From NCBI RefSeq assembly GCF_014648855.1, contig NZ_BMRX01000011.1, positions 186,001 to 250,000 of the forward strand: a stretch of 64,000 nucleotides of DNA. Reading direction: 5' to 3'. The notes under the pieces are model-generated. The model ran no database searches and was not told where the DNA came from. It saw only the letters and a program-made list of their open reading frames with translations. Each line of letters starts with the position of its first letter. Positions within the stretch are counted from its first letter, which is position 1. Shown here one piece after another: positions 32,693 through 42,099 of the stretch. This stretch comes from Streptomyces parvulus. GTDB taxonomy: Bacteria > Actinomycetota > Actinomycetes > Streptomycetales > Streptomycetaceae. The position numbers were made by a program, and so were the translations under genes.

Positions 32693-33949
32693 TTGGCCAG
32701 CCCCTACCGCGCCCTGTTCGCCGCCCCCGGCACCAAGGGCTTCTCCGCCGCGGGACTCCTCGGCCGGATGCCGCTGTCGATGATGGGCATCGGCGTGGTG
32801 ACGATGATCTCGCAGCTCACCGGGCGCTACGGGCTGGCCGGGGCGCTGTCGGCCACGATCGCCCTCGCGGCCGCCTTCGCGGGACCGCAGGTGTCGCGCC
32901 TGGTGGACCGGTACGGACAGCGGCGGGTGCTGCGCCCGGCGACCCTGGTGTCGCTGACCGCGGCGGCCGTACTGCTGCCCGCCGCGCACTACGGGTGGCC
33001 GGACTGGGTGCTGTTCGCGGCCTGTGTCGGCATCGGGTGCGTGCCGAGCCTCGGCGCGATGGTCCGGGCCCGCTGGGCGGCCCTGTACCGGGGGACTCCG
33101 CAGCTGCACACCGCGTACTCCTTCGAGTCCGTGGTGGACGAGGTCTGCTTCATCTTCGGGCCGATCATCTCCATCGGGCTGTCCACCGCGTGGTTCCCGG
33201 AGGCCGGACCGCTGCTCGCCGCCTGCTTCCTGGCGACCGGCGTCTTCTGGCTGACCTCTCAGCGCGCCACCGAGCCGGTCCCGCACCCGCGCGAGCACAA
33301 GGGCGGCGGCACCGCGCTGCGCTCGCGCGGACTCCAGGTCCTGGTCGGCACGTTCGCGGCCACGGGGACGATCTTCGGGGCCATCGACGTCGTCACCGTG
33401 GCGTTCGCCGAGGAGGAGGGACACAAGGCCGCCGCCAGCCTCGTCCTCGCGCTGTACGCGGCGGGGTCGTGCACGGCGGCCATGATCTTCGGGCTGATGC
33501 GCTTCGCCGGTCCGCCCGAGCGCCGCTGGCTGCTGGGCGTGTGTGCGATGGCCGTGAGTATGATCCCCCTGCTACTGGTCGGAAACCTGCTGTTTCTGGC
33601 CGCGGCGCTGTTCGTTGCGGGTCTGTCCATCGCTCCGACGATGATCACGACGATGTCCCTCATCGAAGAGCACGTACCACGCGCGCAGCTGACCGAGGGC
33701 ATGACCTGGGTGAGCACCGGACTCGCGGTCGGGGTCGCGCTCGGCTCCTCGGGGGGCGGCTGGGTGATCGACGCCTCCGGGGCGCGTGCGGGGTACTGGG
33801 TCCCGGCGGTGGCCGGGGCCGTCGCGGTCGCGGTCGGTTTCCTCGGGTACCGCCGGCTCAAGCGGCCGGATCCGCGTCGGGGAGGCACCGTTGAGCAGCA
33901 CACGCACGGCGAGCGGCAGGACGAACGGCCGGAACGGCACATGGCGTAA
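32693..33949 (+). CDS. MFS transporter
   Basis: A 418-residue major facilitator with about 12 helices. The loop 2-3 motif is partly kept (RLVDRYGQRRVLRP, the D-x-x-G-R-R type). TTG 32693 is chosen because CGGAGA lies five bases upstream and the product starts ASPYRALFAAPGTKGFSAAG; GTG 32657 is an alternative without a ribosome binding site. The class resembles uncharacterised actinobacterial exporters/sugar-efflux proteins; substrate unknown. Its last 59 bases overlap the start of the lactone oxidase gene, so the two are co-translated. Confidence 0.85.
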   Translation: MASPYRALFAAPGTKGFSAAGLLGRMPLSMMGIGVVTMISQLTGRYGLAGALSATIALAAAFAGPQVSRLVDRYGQRRVLRPATLVSLTAAAVLLPAAHYGWPDWVLFAACVGIGCVPSLGAMVRARWAALYRGTPQLHTAYSFESVVDEVCFIFGPIISIGLSTAWFPEAGPLLAACFLATGVFWLTSQRATEPVPHPREHKGGGTALRSRGLQVLVGTFAATGTIFGAIDVVTVAFAEEEGHKAAASLVLALYAAGSCTAAMIFGLMRFAGPPERRWLLGVCAMAVSMIPLLLVGNLLFLAAALFVAGLSIAPTMITTMSLIEEHVPRAQLTEGMTWVSTGLAVGVALGSSGGGWVIDASGARAGYWVPAVAGAVAVAVGFLGYRRLKRPDPRRGGTVEQHTHGERQDERPERHMA

Positions 33950-35228
33950 CTGGGGCGGAAACGTCTCCGCGCGCCCCGCGCGGGAGGTCACTCCGGCCTC
34001 CGTCGAGGAGCTGGCGGACGCCGTCCGCGGGGCGGCCCGGGACGGGCTGCGGGTCAAGGCGGTCGGCACCGGGCACTCGTTCACCTCCATAGCGGCGACG
34101 GACGGGCTGTTGATCCGCCCTCAACTGTTGACGGGCATCCGCGACATCGACCGGGACGCCATGACGGTCACGGTGGAGGCGGGCACCCCGCTCAAGCGGC
34201 TCAACCTGGCCCTCGCGCGTGAGGGCCTCTCGCTGACCAACATGGGCGACATCACGGAGCAGACCGTCTCCGGCGCGATCAGTACCGGCACCCACGGCAC
34301 GGGCCGCGAGTCCGCCTCGATCGCCGCGCAGATCCGCGGCCTGGAGATGGTCACGGCGGACGGTTCGGTCCTGACCTGCTCCGAGCGGGAGCGGCCGGAG
34401 GTGTTCGCCGCCGCCCGGATCGGCCTGGGCGCGCTGGGCGTCGTCACCGCGATCACCTTCGCGGTCGAGCCGATCTTCCTGCTCACCGCCCGCGAGGAAC
34501 CGATGCCGTTCGAGCGGGTGCTCGGCGACTTCGACGAACTGTGGACCGAGAACGAGCACTTCGAGTTCTACTGGTTCCCGCACACCGGCAACACCAACAC
34601 CAAGCGCAACAACCGCAGCGCCGGCCCGGAGCGGCCGGTGGGCCGGGTCCAGGGCTGGTTCGAGGACGAGTTCCTCTCCAACGGCGCCTTCCAGGCGGCC
34701 AACTGGATCGGCCGCGCCGCCCCCGGCGCCATCCCGGCCATCGCCCGGTTCTCCAGCAGGGCGCTCTCCGCGCGGACGTACACGGACGTCCCGCACAAGG
34801 TCTTCACCTCGCCGCGCCGGGTGCGGTTCGTGGAGATGGAGTACGCCGTTCCGCGGGAGGCGGTCGTCGAGACGCTGCGCGAACTCAAGGCGATGGTCGA
34901 CCGGTCCCGGCTCAGGATCAGCTTCCCGGTCGAGGTGCGCACGGCCCCGGCCGACGACATCACGCTGTCCACCGCCTCGGGCCGGGACAGCGCCTACATC
35001 GCCGTGCACATGTTCCGGGGCACGCCCTACCAGGCCTACTTCACCGCCGCCGAACGCATCTTCACGGCGCACGAGGGGCGGCCGCACTGGGGCAAGGTGC
35101 ACACCCGGGACGCCGAGTACTTCTCCCGGGTCTACCCGCGCTTCGTCGAGTTCACTGCGCTGCGGGACCGCCTTGACCCTGACCGTCTGTTCCTGAACGA
35201 CTACTTGCGCCGGGTGCTGGGGCCGTAG
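33891..35228 (+). CDS. D-arabinono-1,4-lactone oxidase-family FAD oxidoreductase
   Basis: A 445-residue flavoprotein starting at TTG 33891 with GGGGAGG six bases upstream. The FAD-binding PCMH domain has AVGTGHSFTSIAATDGL, where the His is the usual site of covalent FAD attachment in the aldonolactone/alditol oxidase group, and GAISTGTHGTG. The C-terminal ALO domain ends in HWGKVHTRDAEYF and DPDRLFLNDYLRRVLG, a family signature. It oxidises an aldonolactone or alditol; the exact substrate is not evident. It overlaps the MFS gene by 59 bp and, convergently, the 3' end of the next gene by 77 bp. Confidence 0.9.
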   Translation: MSSTRTASGRTNGRNGTWRNWGGNVSARPAREVTPASVEELADAVRGAARDGLRVKAVGTGHSFTSIAATDGLLIRPQLLTGIRDIDRDAMTVTVEAGTPLKRLNLALAREGLSLTNMGDITEQTVSGAISTGTHGTGRESASIAAQIRGLEMVTADGSVLTCSERERPEVFAAARIGLGALGVVTAITFAVEPIFLLTAREEPMPFERVLGDFDELWTENEHFEFYWFPHTGNTNTKRNNRSAGPERPVGRVQGWFEDEFLSNGAFQAANWIGRAAPGAIPAIARFSSRALSARTYTDVPHKVFTSPRRVRFVEMEYAVPREAVVETLRELKAMVDRSRLRISFPVEVRTAPADDITLSTASGRDSAYIAVHMFRGTPYQAYFTAAERIFTAHEGRPHWGKVHTRDAEYFSRVYPRFVEFTALRDRLDPDRLFLNDYLRRVLGP

Positions 35229-36003
35229 CCGAGTCGTCCGGGGCCGGGCTGCCGGAGTCGCCGCCCTCGTCGCCGGTGGCCTCCGGGGTGGGCGTGGGGC
35301 TGGTCGCCGTACCGCCGTCCTGCCCGGCGCCACCGCCGGAGGACTCGCCGTCGCCGGTGCCGCTCGGGGTGCCGGACGGGGTCGCGGACGGCGTGTCGCT
35401 CCCGGCACCGTCGTCGCCGGAGGTGCCGGAGCCGCCCGGGTCCTCCTTGCCGTCCTCCCGGTTCCCGGAACCGTCGGGCCCACCCGGGTCGTCGGAGTTC
35501 CCCGAGTCGCTCGCGGACTTGTTGTGACCGGAGAGGGCGTTGCCCACCGTGGTGCGGTGGCCGCCGCTCAGGTTCTCGCCGGAGGCCAGCTCGTACGTGG
35601 TGATCCCGGCCATGGCGACGCCGAAGACGAGGGCGGCCGCGATCACCGGGCGCTTCCAGCCCGTGGTCCGCGCGCGGTAGACGGTTCCCCGGGAGAACTC
35701 GCCCCACGCCGGCGCGGCCTCTGCGCCCGCCGTCGGCGTCACGGCGGCCGTGCGCTTCACCCGGAGCTGTTCCCCGGTGCGCTTGAAGAAGTGCTGGAGG
35801 ACCGAGCCTCCGCAGGTGGCGACCACACTGATCACGCCGGCGCCGAGGATCGTGCCGTAGACGCCGAACGAAGAGGCGAGCTTGGCGGCCACCACCGCGG
35901 CCAGGGCGCTGCCCGCGACCTGGGGCAGGCTCAGATCGATCCGCCTGGCCTCCCCCTCCGTACGCACGTCCGCCTCACCTGCGCCATCGGACTTTTCACG
36001 CAT
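35152..36003 (-). CDS. Membrane protein with long disordered Gly/Ser/Pro tail
   Basis: A 283-residue protein. Two hydrophobic regions lie at about residues 30-65 (AGSALAAVVAAKLASSFGVY, then TILGAGVISVVATCGGSVLQ) and 120-140 (VIAAALVFGVAMAGITTYEL). After them comes a roughly 130-residue tail rich in Gly, Ser, Asp, Pro and Thr, which is likely outside the cell. Homologues exist in Streptomyces, but I know no function. The 3' end overlaps the lactone oxidase coding sequence by 77 bp on the other strand; the tail composition may have relaxed that constraint. Confidence 0.75.
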   Translation of the reverse strand: MREKSDGAGEADVRTEGEARRIDLSLPQVAGSALAAVVAAKLASSFGVYGTILGAGVISVVATCGGSVLQHFFKRTGEQLRVKRTAAVTPTAGAEAAPAWGEFSRGTVYRARTTGWKRPVIAAALVFGVAMAGITTYELASGENLSGGHRTTVGNALSGHNKSASDSGNSDDPGGPDGSGNREDGKEDPGGSGTSGDDGAGSDTPSATPSGTPSGTGDGESSGGGAGQDGGTATSPTPTPEATGDEGGDSGSPAPDDSATAPAPGASSRSGTDGQGQGGPAAQ

Positions 36004-36475
36004 CCTCTGACCTTGCCTGCCTTTCCCCTACGGGAGCGATCAACTGCACGAGAAAGGGACGTGCGGACGAAACCATTAGTTCCGTTTCTGGTGATTGCGT
36101 GAAGTACGCCACGTTCAAGATCGCGACTTTCACGACGGGGACGGCCAAGCGCGCCCTCTTGCCAGAAGTTGGGCGGCGTGCCAATCCACGCACGTGGCCC
36201 GAATGGAGTACTGTTGCGAGCCCTGGGCCCGGTCTCCCGACAGGGGGTTCTGAGCCTTGAAGGACCGCCAGGAGGGGGCTAGTTGCACAGGGTGACCGAG
36301 TTGGTCACTTAGCGTTGCGAACAGGTAACCGTGCCATAACGGCGATCCAGGGCCCGAGCCCGACACGCCGGGCAACTCGGCAAGGTTGTGGCAGGCTGCA
36401 CCCGGGCAGGCCACACTCGACAGAGCGGAAGCAGCGACGCACGTGACGTCGGCAGGCACCACCCGGGAGGTCCCC
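36004..36475. other. Divergent promoter region upstream of sepH
   Basis: About 470 bp with no gene on either strand. It separates the minus-strand membrane protein gene from sepH, so at least two promoters are expected here. The part near 36060-36130 is AT-rich by the standard of this genome. Beyond the ribosome binding site of sepH (GGGAGGT) I see no clear operator. Confidence 0.5.
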
Positions 36476-37534
36476 ATGCCCGAACTGCGTGTCGTGGCCG
36501 TCTCGAATGACGGCACACGGCTGGTGCTGAAGGCTGCCGACAGCACGGAGTACACGCTTCCGATCGACGAACGGCTCCGCGTCGCCGTGCGCGGTGACCG
36601 GCCCCGCCTCGGCCAGATCGAGATCGAGGTCGAGAGCCACCTCCGCCCCCGCGACATCCAGGCCCGTATACGTGCCGGCGCGACCGCGGAAGAGGTCGCC
36701 CAGCTGGCGGGCATCCCCGTCGACCGCGTGCGGCGCTTCGAGGGTCCGGTGCTGGCCGAGCGCGCCTTCATGGCGGAGCGGGCCCGCAAGACCCCGGTCC
36801 GCCGCCCCGGCGAGAACTCCGGGCCGCCCCTCGGCGAGGCCGTGCAGGAGCGGCTGCTGCTGCGTGGCGCCGACAAGGACACCGTCCAGTGGGACTCCTG
36901 GCGCCGCGACGACGGCACCTGGGAAGTGCTGCTGGTCTACGTGGTCGCGGGCGAACCGCACTCGGCGAGCTGGACGTACGACCCGCCCCGGCGGCTCGTC
37001 CAGGCCGTCGACGCGGAGGCGCGCGCGCTGATCGGCGAGTCCGACGACCTCGCCGCGGCCGAGCCCAGCTTCCCGTTCGTGCCGCGCATCGCCCGGCTGC
37101 CCCGCGACCGGCCGCTGGACCGCTCCCTCGACCGGGAGCAGCGGGAGCGGCCGAGCCTGCCCCCGGCGCCGTCCGAACCGGCCGAGGAGACCGCGGCCAC
37201 CGCGTCGGTGGAACGCGAACGGGACTCGCTCACCAGCCTCCTGGAGGCGGTGCCGAGCTTCCGCGGCGACCTGGTCGTCCCCGAGCGTGCTCCCGAGCCG
37301 GTCGAGGAACCGGTGGAGGAGCCCGAGGTCGAGGAGCCCCCGGCGCCCGCCGCGTCGGCCGGTTCCGCCTACGCCGACGTCCTGATGCCGCGCTCGGTGG
37401 CCAGCCACCGCGACCGGCTCACCGGGTCCACCGACCGCCAGGCCGAGGCCGACGGCGTCCGGCCCGGGCGCCGCGCGGCCGTGCCGAGCTGGGACGAGAT
37501 CGTGTTCGGCACCCGCCGGAAGAAGCAGGAATAG
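36476..37534 (+). CDS. sepH: SepH, FtsZ-regulating cell-division protein
   Basis: A 352-residue protein. The N-terminal DUF3071 domain begins MPELRVVAVSNDGTRLVLKA and contains a helix-turn-helix-like stretch (RPRDIQARIRAGATAEEVAQ, then LAGIPVDRVRRFEGPV). A long Pro/Glu-rich disordered linker (PEPVEEPVEEPEVEEPPAP) leads to a short conserved C-terminus (SWDEIVFGTRRKK). SepH binds FtsZ and promotes its assembly during sporulation septation in Streptomyces (established). ATG 36476 has GGGAGGT five bases upstream. Confidence 0.93.
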   Translation: MPELRVVAVSNDGTRLVLKAADSTEYTLPIDERLRVAVRGDRPRLGQIEIEVESHLRPRDIQARIRAGATAEEVAQLAGIPVDRVRRFEGPVLAERAFMAERARKTPVRRPGENSGPPLGEAVQERLLLRGADKDTVQWDSWRRDDGTWEVLLVYVVAGEPHSASWTYDPPRRLVQAVDAEARALIGESDDLAAAEPSFPFVPRIARLPRDRPLDRSLDREQRERPSLPPAPSEPAEETAATASVERERDSLTSLLEAVPSFRGDLVVPERAPEPVEEPVEEPEVEEPPAPAASAGSAYADVLMPRSVASHRDRLTGSTDRQAEADGVRPGRRAAVPSWDEIVFGTRRKKQE

Positions 37535-37562
37535 GCTCTCTCGCGCTCACCGCGTCCACGGC

Positions 37563-37599
37563 GGCGGGGCCGCGCCCACGGGGGTGCGGCCCCACCGCC
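37563..37599. terminator. Hairpin between sepH and the rhodanese gene
   Basis: GGGGCCGC / GCGGCCCC arms with flanking GGC...GCC, 28 bp after the sepH stop; probably bidirectional, since the genes converge. Confidence 0.7.
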
Positions 37600-37634
37600 G
37601 TCTCCGGGGCCCTCGCCGTGCCGTGCCGTACCCC

Positions 37635-38486
37635 CTACTGCGGGTCCGGTCCCACCGCGACGGGCCGGGTCGGGTCCGAGGACCACTCCGACCACGAACC
37701 CACGTACAGCGCAGCCGGGATGCCGGCCACCGCGAGGGCCAGCACCTCGTGGGCGCCCGACACGCCCGAGCCGCAGTACACGCCCACCTCGCCGTCCTCC
37801 GTGGCGCCGAGTGTCCTGAAACGCGCCCGGAGTTCACCGGCGGGCAGGAAGCGGCCGTCCGCGGCGACGTTGTCCGTCGTCGGCGCGGACACCGCGCCCG
37901 GGATGTGGCCGCCGACGGGGTCGATCGGCTCGGTCTCGCCCCGGTACCGCTCCCCCGCGCGGGCGTCGAGGAGCACCCCGGAGAGGGCCAGCGCCGCGGC
38001 ACCGTCCGCGTCCAGCAGCCCCGCGGCGCCCGGCGCCGGCGCGAAGTCGCCCTCCTCGGGCGCCGGTACGTCCGTCGCGAGCGGGTCCGGCCAGGACGGC
38101 AACCCGCCGTCGAGCACCCGCACGTTCGGGTGACCCGTCCAGCGCAGGAGCCACCACGCGCGGGCCGCCGCCCACCCCTGACCGCCGTCGTAGACGACGA
38201 CCGGCCGGCCGGACGACACGCCCGCCCGGCGCATGGCGGCGCCGAACTCGGCCACGTCGGGCAGCGGATGCCGGCCACCCCCGCCCGGAGCCGAGGCGAG
38301 TTCCCGGTCCAGGTCGACGTAGACGGCGCCCGGCAGGTGCCCGGCCGCGTACGTGGCCCGGCCGTCGAAGTGCGGGGCGCCCGCGGCCTTGGCGGCGCTC
38401 AACTGCCAGCGGACGTCGAGCAGGACGGGCGGCTCGGCGCCCGCCAGCGCCTCGCGGAGGTCGGATGCGGAGATGATGGCGTTCAT
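37635..38486 (-). CDS. Thiosulfate sulfurtransferase (two-domain rhodanese)
   Basis: A 283-residue protein of two rhodanese domains. The N-terminal inactive domain has LLDVRWQLSAAKA, HLPGAVYVDLDRELA and VVVYDGGQGWAAARAWWLLR. The C-terminal catalytic domain has GHIPGAVSAPTTDN and the active-site loop YCGSGVSGAHEVLAL with the sulfur-accepting Cys. Sulfane transfer from thiosulfate or 3-mercaptopyruvate is possible; CGSGVSG is of the 3-mercaptopyruvate-like type (inference). ATG 38486. Confidence 0.92.
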   Translation of the reverse strand: MNAIISASDLREALAGAEPPVLLDVRWQLSAAKAAGAPHFDGRATYAAGHLPGAVYVDLDRELASAPGGGGRHPLPDVAEFGAAMRRAGVSSGRPVVVYDGGQGWAAARAWWLLRWTGHPNVRVLDGGLPSWPDPLATDVPAPEEGDFAPAPGAAGLLDADGAAALALSGVLLDARAGERYRGETEPIDPVGGHIPGAVSAPTTDNVAADGRFLPAGELRARFRTLGATEDGEVGVYCGSGVSGAHEVLALAVAGIPAALYVGSWSEWSSDPTRPVAVGPDPQ

Positions 38487-38722
38487 GGCCCCATCCTGGC
38501 GTACCGAGTGGCCGAGGCGCCGATGTCGGGCTACTCTGCCCGCCGGACAGTACCGATCACGAGGCGTGCGGGTTCGGGCACATGCTGTACCACCCGGGCA
38601 GCCCGGCTGCCCCATGAGCGCACCCGAGACGCACGGCGCCGGGACCGGTGACGGCATCGGCGCGGGGTCCGTCGGAGCGGAAGCGGACGCACGGCCCGCG
38701 AGGGGCCGAGAAGAGAGTGACG

Positions 38723-39562
38723 ATGACGGACGCACGGGGGTCGGAGGGCCGGAACGGCGAGACGAACGCCCGGCGCACACCCGGCGCACCCTGCTGGGTG
38801 AGTCTGATGGTGCACGGACCGGCCGCGACCCACGACTTCTACGGGGCCCTGTTCGGCTGGGAGTTCCGGCCCGGGCCCCAGCAACTGGGCCCTTACGCCC
38901 GGGCCCTGCTCGACGGGTACGAGGTGGCGGGAATCGGCCAACTGCCGCCGGACCGCCAGCTTCCGATCGCCTGGACGCCCTACTTCGCCTCCGCCGACGT
39001 CAACCGCACCGCCGAGACGGTGCGGCTGTGCGGCGGCACGGTCGGCGTCGGCCCGCTGGACGCGGGCGAGGCCGGCCGGCTGGCCATCGCCTCGGACCCG
39101 TCGGGCGCCGTCTTCGGTGTCTGGCAGGCGGCGGCGCACCTCGGCACCGCCGTCACGGGAGTGCCCGGCACCCCGGTGTGGAACGAGCTGACCACCTTCG
39201 AGACGGCCGGCGTCGCCAAGTTCTACCAAACGGTCTTCGGCTTCGAGCTGGAGCCGGAGGCAGCGGACGGCTCCGACTACGTGACCCTGCGGCTCGACGG
39301 CCGCCCGGTCGCCGGCCTGCGCGGTGTGGGCAGTGCGCTCCCCCGCGACAGGGGACCGCACTGGGTGACGTACTTCGAGGTGGCCGACGCGGACGCCTCG
39401 CTGGAACGGCTCGTGGGCCTCGGCGGCCATGCGGTCGAGCCGGTCCGGGAATCGGCCCGGGGCAGGCTGGCGATGGTGACGGATCCGGAGGGGGCGCGGT
39501 TCGCGCTGCTCCAGAGCCCGCGGGACCCGGCGCACGCCCCCACCGGCGCCTCAGGCGGGTGA
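38723..39562 (+). CDS. VOC-superfamily (glyoxalase-like) protein, two domains
   Basis: A 279-residue protein with two tandem vicinal-oxygen-chelate folds. The first is WVSLMVHGPAATHDFYGALFGWEF, ending GAVFGVWQA. The second is WNELTTFETAGVAKFYQTVFGFELE, ending GARFALLQSP. This duplication is common in Streptomyces hydroxylase-like VOC proteins; a function cannot be assigned. ATG 38723 follows GAAGAGAG; the frame extends to 38648 without a better start. Convergent with tdk; the coding ends overlap by 12 bp. Confidence 0.83.
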   Translation: MTDARGSEGRNGETNARRTPGAPCWVSLMVHGPAATHDFYGALFGWEFRPGPQQLGPYARALLDGYEVAGIGQLPPDRQLPIAWTPYFASADVNRTAETVRLCGGTVGVGPLDAGEAGRLAIASDPSGAVFGVWQAAAHLGTAVTGVPGTPVWNELTTFETAGVAKFYQTVFGFELEPEAADGSDYVTLRLDGRPVAGLRGVGSALPRDRGPHWVTYFEVADADASLERLVGLGGHAVEPVRESARGRLAMVTDPEGARFALLQSPRDPAHAPTGASGG

Positions 39563-40201
39563 CACCGGCAGCACGTCCGGCGACAGCGCCCCCGCGCGTG
39601 CCGTCGCGGCGGTCGCACGGCGGCGGTGGTGGCGCCGGCACAGGACCTCGTAGCCGATCTCGTCGGGTGACTGGGCGACGTCGCCGACCACCACCTGGGC
39701 GCCCTCGACGACCATGACGCCGCCCACGGTGCGGGCGTTGTGCGTGGCGCGGGCGCCGCACCAGCACAGGGCCTCCACCTGGAGCACCTCGACCCGGTCG
39801 GCGAGTTCGACCAGGCGCTGGGAGCCCGGGAAGAGCTTGGAGCGGAAGTCGGTGGTGATGCCGAACGCGTACACGTCCAGCTCCAGGTCGTCGACCACGC
39901 GCGCGAGCTGGTCGATCTGGCCCGGCGACAGGAACTGCGCCTCGTCCGCGATCACGTAGTCCACGCGTCCGCCGCGCGAGAGGTGGTCGACGACGTGGGC
40001 GTACAGGTCCTGGCCGTCCTCGACCTCCGTCGCGTCGGTGACGAGGCCGAGACGCGAGGAGAGCTTGCCCTGGCCCGCGCGGTCGTCCCGGGTGAATATC
40101 ATCCCGGCGAGTCCGCGGGCCGAGCGGTTGTGCTCGATCTGGAGAGCCAGTGTCGACTTCCCGCAGTCCATCGTTCCGGAGAAGAACACCAGCTCGGGCA
40201 T
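39551..40201 (-). CDS. tdk: Thymidine kinase
   Basis: A 216-residue type II thymidine kinase. P-loop G9-TMDCGKST, the Walker B-like IADEAQFLSPGQ, and the zinc-binding Cys set CWCGARATHNAR with CRRHH at the C-terminus. VYAFGITTDFRSKLFPGSQRL is the family lasso region. It phosphorylates thymidine to dTMP in salvage. The ATG at 40201 gives MPELVFFSGTMDC; an upstream frame (to 40225) is unneeded. Confidence 0.93.
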   Translation of the reverse strand: MPELVFFSGTMDCGKSTLALQIEHNRSARGLAGMIFTRDDRAGQGKLSSRLGLVTDATEVEDGQDLYAHVVDHLSRGGRVDYVIADEAQFLSPGQIDQLARVVDDLELDVYAFGITTDFRSKLFPGSQRLVELADRVEVLQVEALCWCGARATHNARTVGGVMVVEGAQVVVGDVAQSPDEIGYEVLCRRHHRRRATAATARAGALSPDVLPVSPA

Positions 40202-40247
40202 GAGGGGTTGGGCACCTTTCGGCAACGGGGCGGAGACTCGGGGGGCT

Positions 40248-41441
40248 TCAGGTACGTACTTCGAGCAGGGGCACGAACTGCTCGGCAGGGGTCATCGAAC
40301 CGTGGTTGCCGACCATCGCCGACTCCTTCGGTTCCCGCTCGGAGGCGATGAGGAGGACGTCGTCCCGCGCGGCGGCGACCACGTCGCCGATGCGGTCGTA
40401 CACGCGGTCGTCGATCCGGGGGCCGAACCAGCCCGCCTCGATCGCCTCGTCCCGGGACGCCACCCAGAATCGGTCGCCCAGCACCTCGCGCCAGCAGGCC
40501 AGCACGTCGCCCCGCGCACCCGGGACGGCGTACACGTGCCGGGCGCGGCCCTCGCCGCCGAGGAGGGCGACGCCCGCCTTCAGCTCCCAGTCCTCGTCGA
40601 AGTCGACGCGGTGCTCCTCGTCGAAGGGCACGTCGACCATGCCGTGGTCGGCGGTGACGTAGAGGGCGCTGCGCGGCGGCAGCTGCTCGGCGAGGCGCTG
40701 GACGAGCCGGTCGACGTGCCCGAGCTGGCCGCGCCAGGTGTCGGAGTCGACGCCGAAGCGGTGTCCGGCGCCGTCGACCTCGGAGTAGTACGTGTACACG
40801 AGGGCGCGGTCGGCGCCGGCCAACTGCGCGGCGGCGCTGTCCATCCGGTCCTCGCCGGACAGCTGTCCCACGAACGTGCCGCCGCTGAGCGCGACCTTGG
40901 TCAGCGGGGTGTTCGCGAACGTCGGCGACGACACCTGCGCCGCGTGCACGCCCGCCTGCTCGGCGAGCTGGAAGACGGTGGGGTACGGCTGCCAGGCGGC
41001 CGGCGCGGTCCACGGCTGCCAGCGCAGCTGGTTCATCAGCGCGCCCGTGGCCGGGTCGCGCACGGTGTATCCGGGCAGGCCGTGGGCGCCCGGCGGGAGT
41101 CCGGTGCCGACGGAGGCGAGGGAGGTCGCCGTGGTCGCCGGGTAGCCGGCGGTGATCGGACGTCCGGTGCCGCCGCGCGAGGTGCCCAGCAGCGAGGACA
41201 GGAAGGGGGCGTCCTGCGGGTGGGCGCGCAGCTGCTCCCAGCCGAGTCCGTCGATCAGGAAGACGCAGTTCCGGTCGGCCGGGGTCAGTTCGGTGATGCC
41301 CGCGGTCATGCCGGGGACGCCGAGTCCGGCGGCCAGGGTGGGCAGGAGGTCGGCGAGGGAGCCCCTGCCGTACTCGGGGACGGGGGCGGAGTCGACGGGG
41401 AGGGGTTCCGGGTCGGTGTCCCAGGGGGCCGGCTGCACCAT
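40248..41441 (-). CDS. Alkaline-phosphatase-superfamily nucleotide pyrophosphatase/phosphodiesterase
   Basis: A 397-residue protein of the type I phosphodiesterase/nucleotide pyrophosphatase group. Metal ligands and nucleophile are visible: CVFLIDGLGWEQL, then GYPATTATSLASVGTGLPPG (nucleophile Thr), then YSEVDGAGHRFG and VTADHGMVDVP. The C-terminal GNHGSMTPAEQFVPLLEV supplies the last His. No signal peptide, so cytosolic. Substrate unknown; nucleotide or phosphonate diesters are typical. It overlaps the DUF5998 gene by one base (TGATG). Confidence 0.88.
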   Translation of the reverse strand: MVQPAPWDTDPEPLPVDSAPVPEYGRGSLADLLPTLAAGLGVPGMTAGITELTPADRNCVFLIDGLGWEQLRAHPQDAPFLSSLLGTSRGGTGRPITAGYPATTATSLASVGTGLPPGAHGLPGYTVRDPATGALMNQLRWQPWTAPAAWQPYPTVFQLAEQAGVHAAQVSSPTFANTPLTKVALSGGTFVGQLSGEDRMDSAAAQLAGADRALVYTYYSEVDGAGHRFGVDSDTWRGQLGHVDRLVQRLAEQLPPRSALYVTADHGMVDVPFDEEHRVDFDEDWELKAGVALLGGEGRARHVYAVPGARGDVLACWREVLGDRFWVASRDEAIEAGWFGPRIDDRVYDRIGDVVAAARDDVLLIASEREPKESAMVGNHGSMTPAEQFVPLLEVRT

Positions 41442-42028
41442 CAGCGGCCGGTCTCCGCGGTCGCCTCGGAGAGGGCCTGAGCGAAGGTGAGCGCCTGGCG
41501 CACCGTCTCGGGGCCGTCGCCCGCCTCGCTGACGCGCAGGCTGAGGTCGTCGGCCGTGGAGCTGCCCGTGTAGCCGTGGTCGGCCTCGCAGTTGGGGTCG
41601 CCGCAGGCGGCGGGCTCCAGGTCGAGGCGGGAGACGGCGCCCCAGCCGATGGTGAGCACGATCTCGCGGGGCAGGGTGCCCGGCTTGTACTGCTCCGGGT
41701 TGGCGACGACGCGACTGACGACGATGGACGAGATCCGGCCGAGCTTGACGGACTCGGTGGACGTCGTGGCGTACGGAGTCGGGGAGGTGTCGTCGGCGGC
41801 CTGCTCGTCGGTGTGGCTGACGATGAAGCGGTTGCCGGTGAGCACGAGCACGGTCACGTGCCTGCGCACCTCGTTCTGGTCGAACGTCGTCTCCTGGTGG
41901 ACCACGTACGACCGCACCGGCTCGCCGCCGACGGCGGCTTCCACCGCCTCGGCCACGAGGGCCGGGTAGTAGCCACTGCGCTCGATCGCCGCTCGCAGCC
42001 CCTGGGTCGTCGTACTGGTCTTGGCCAT
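41441..42028 (-). CDS. DUF5998 protein
   Basis: A 195-residue soluble protein beginning AKTSTTTQGLRAAIERSGYY. It is strand-rich in the middle (SYVVHQETTFDQNEVRRHVT, then VLVLTGNRFIVSHTDEQA) and has a Cys-containing hook CGDPNCEADHGYTG. The C-terminus is helical (VRQALTFAQALSEA). This matches DUF5998 of actinobacteria; function unknown. Forms an operon with the phosphodiesterase. Confidence 0.82.
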   Translation of the reverse strand: MAKTSTTTQGLRAAIERSGYYPALVAEAVEAAVGGEPVRSYVVHQETTFDQNEVRRHVTVLVLTGNRFIVSHTDEQAADDTSPTPYATTSTESVKLGRISSIVVSRVVANPEQYKPGTLPREIVLTIGWGAVSRLDLEPAACGDPNCEADHGYTGSSTADDLSLRVSEAGDGPETVRQALTFAQALSEATAETGR

Positions 42029-42099
42029 GCCCTCCATCCTAAGGGGGCCCACTGACTGCGCGGCACGCTCCCGCGGTACCCGCACCGGGCCGCGGGCGG

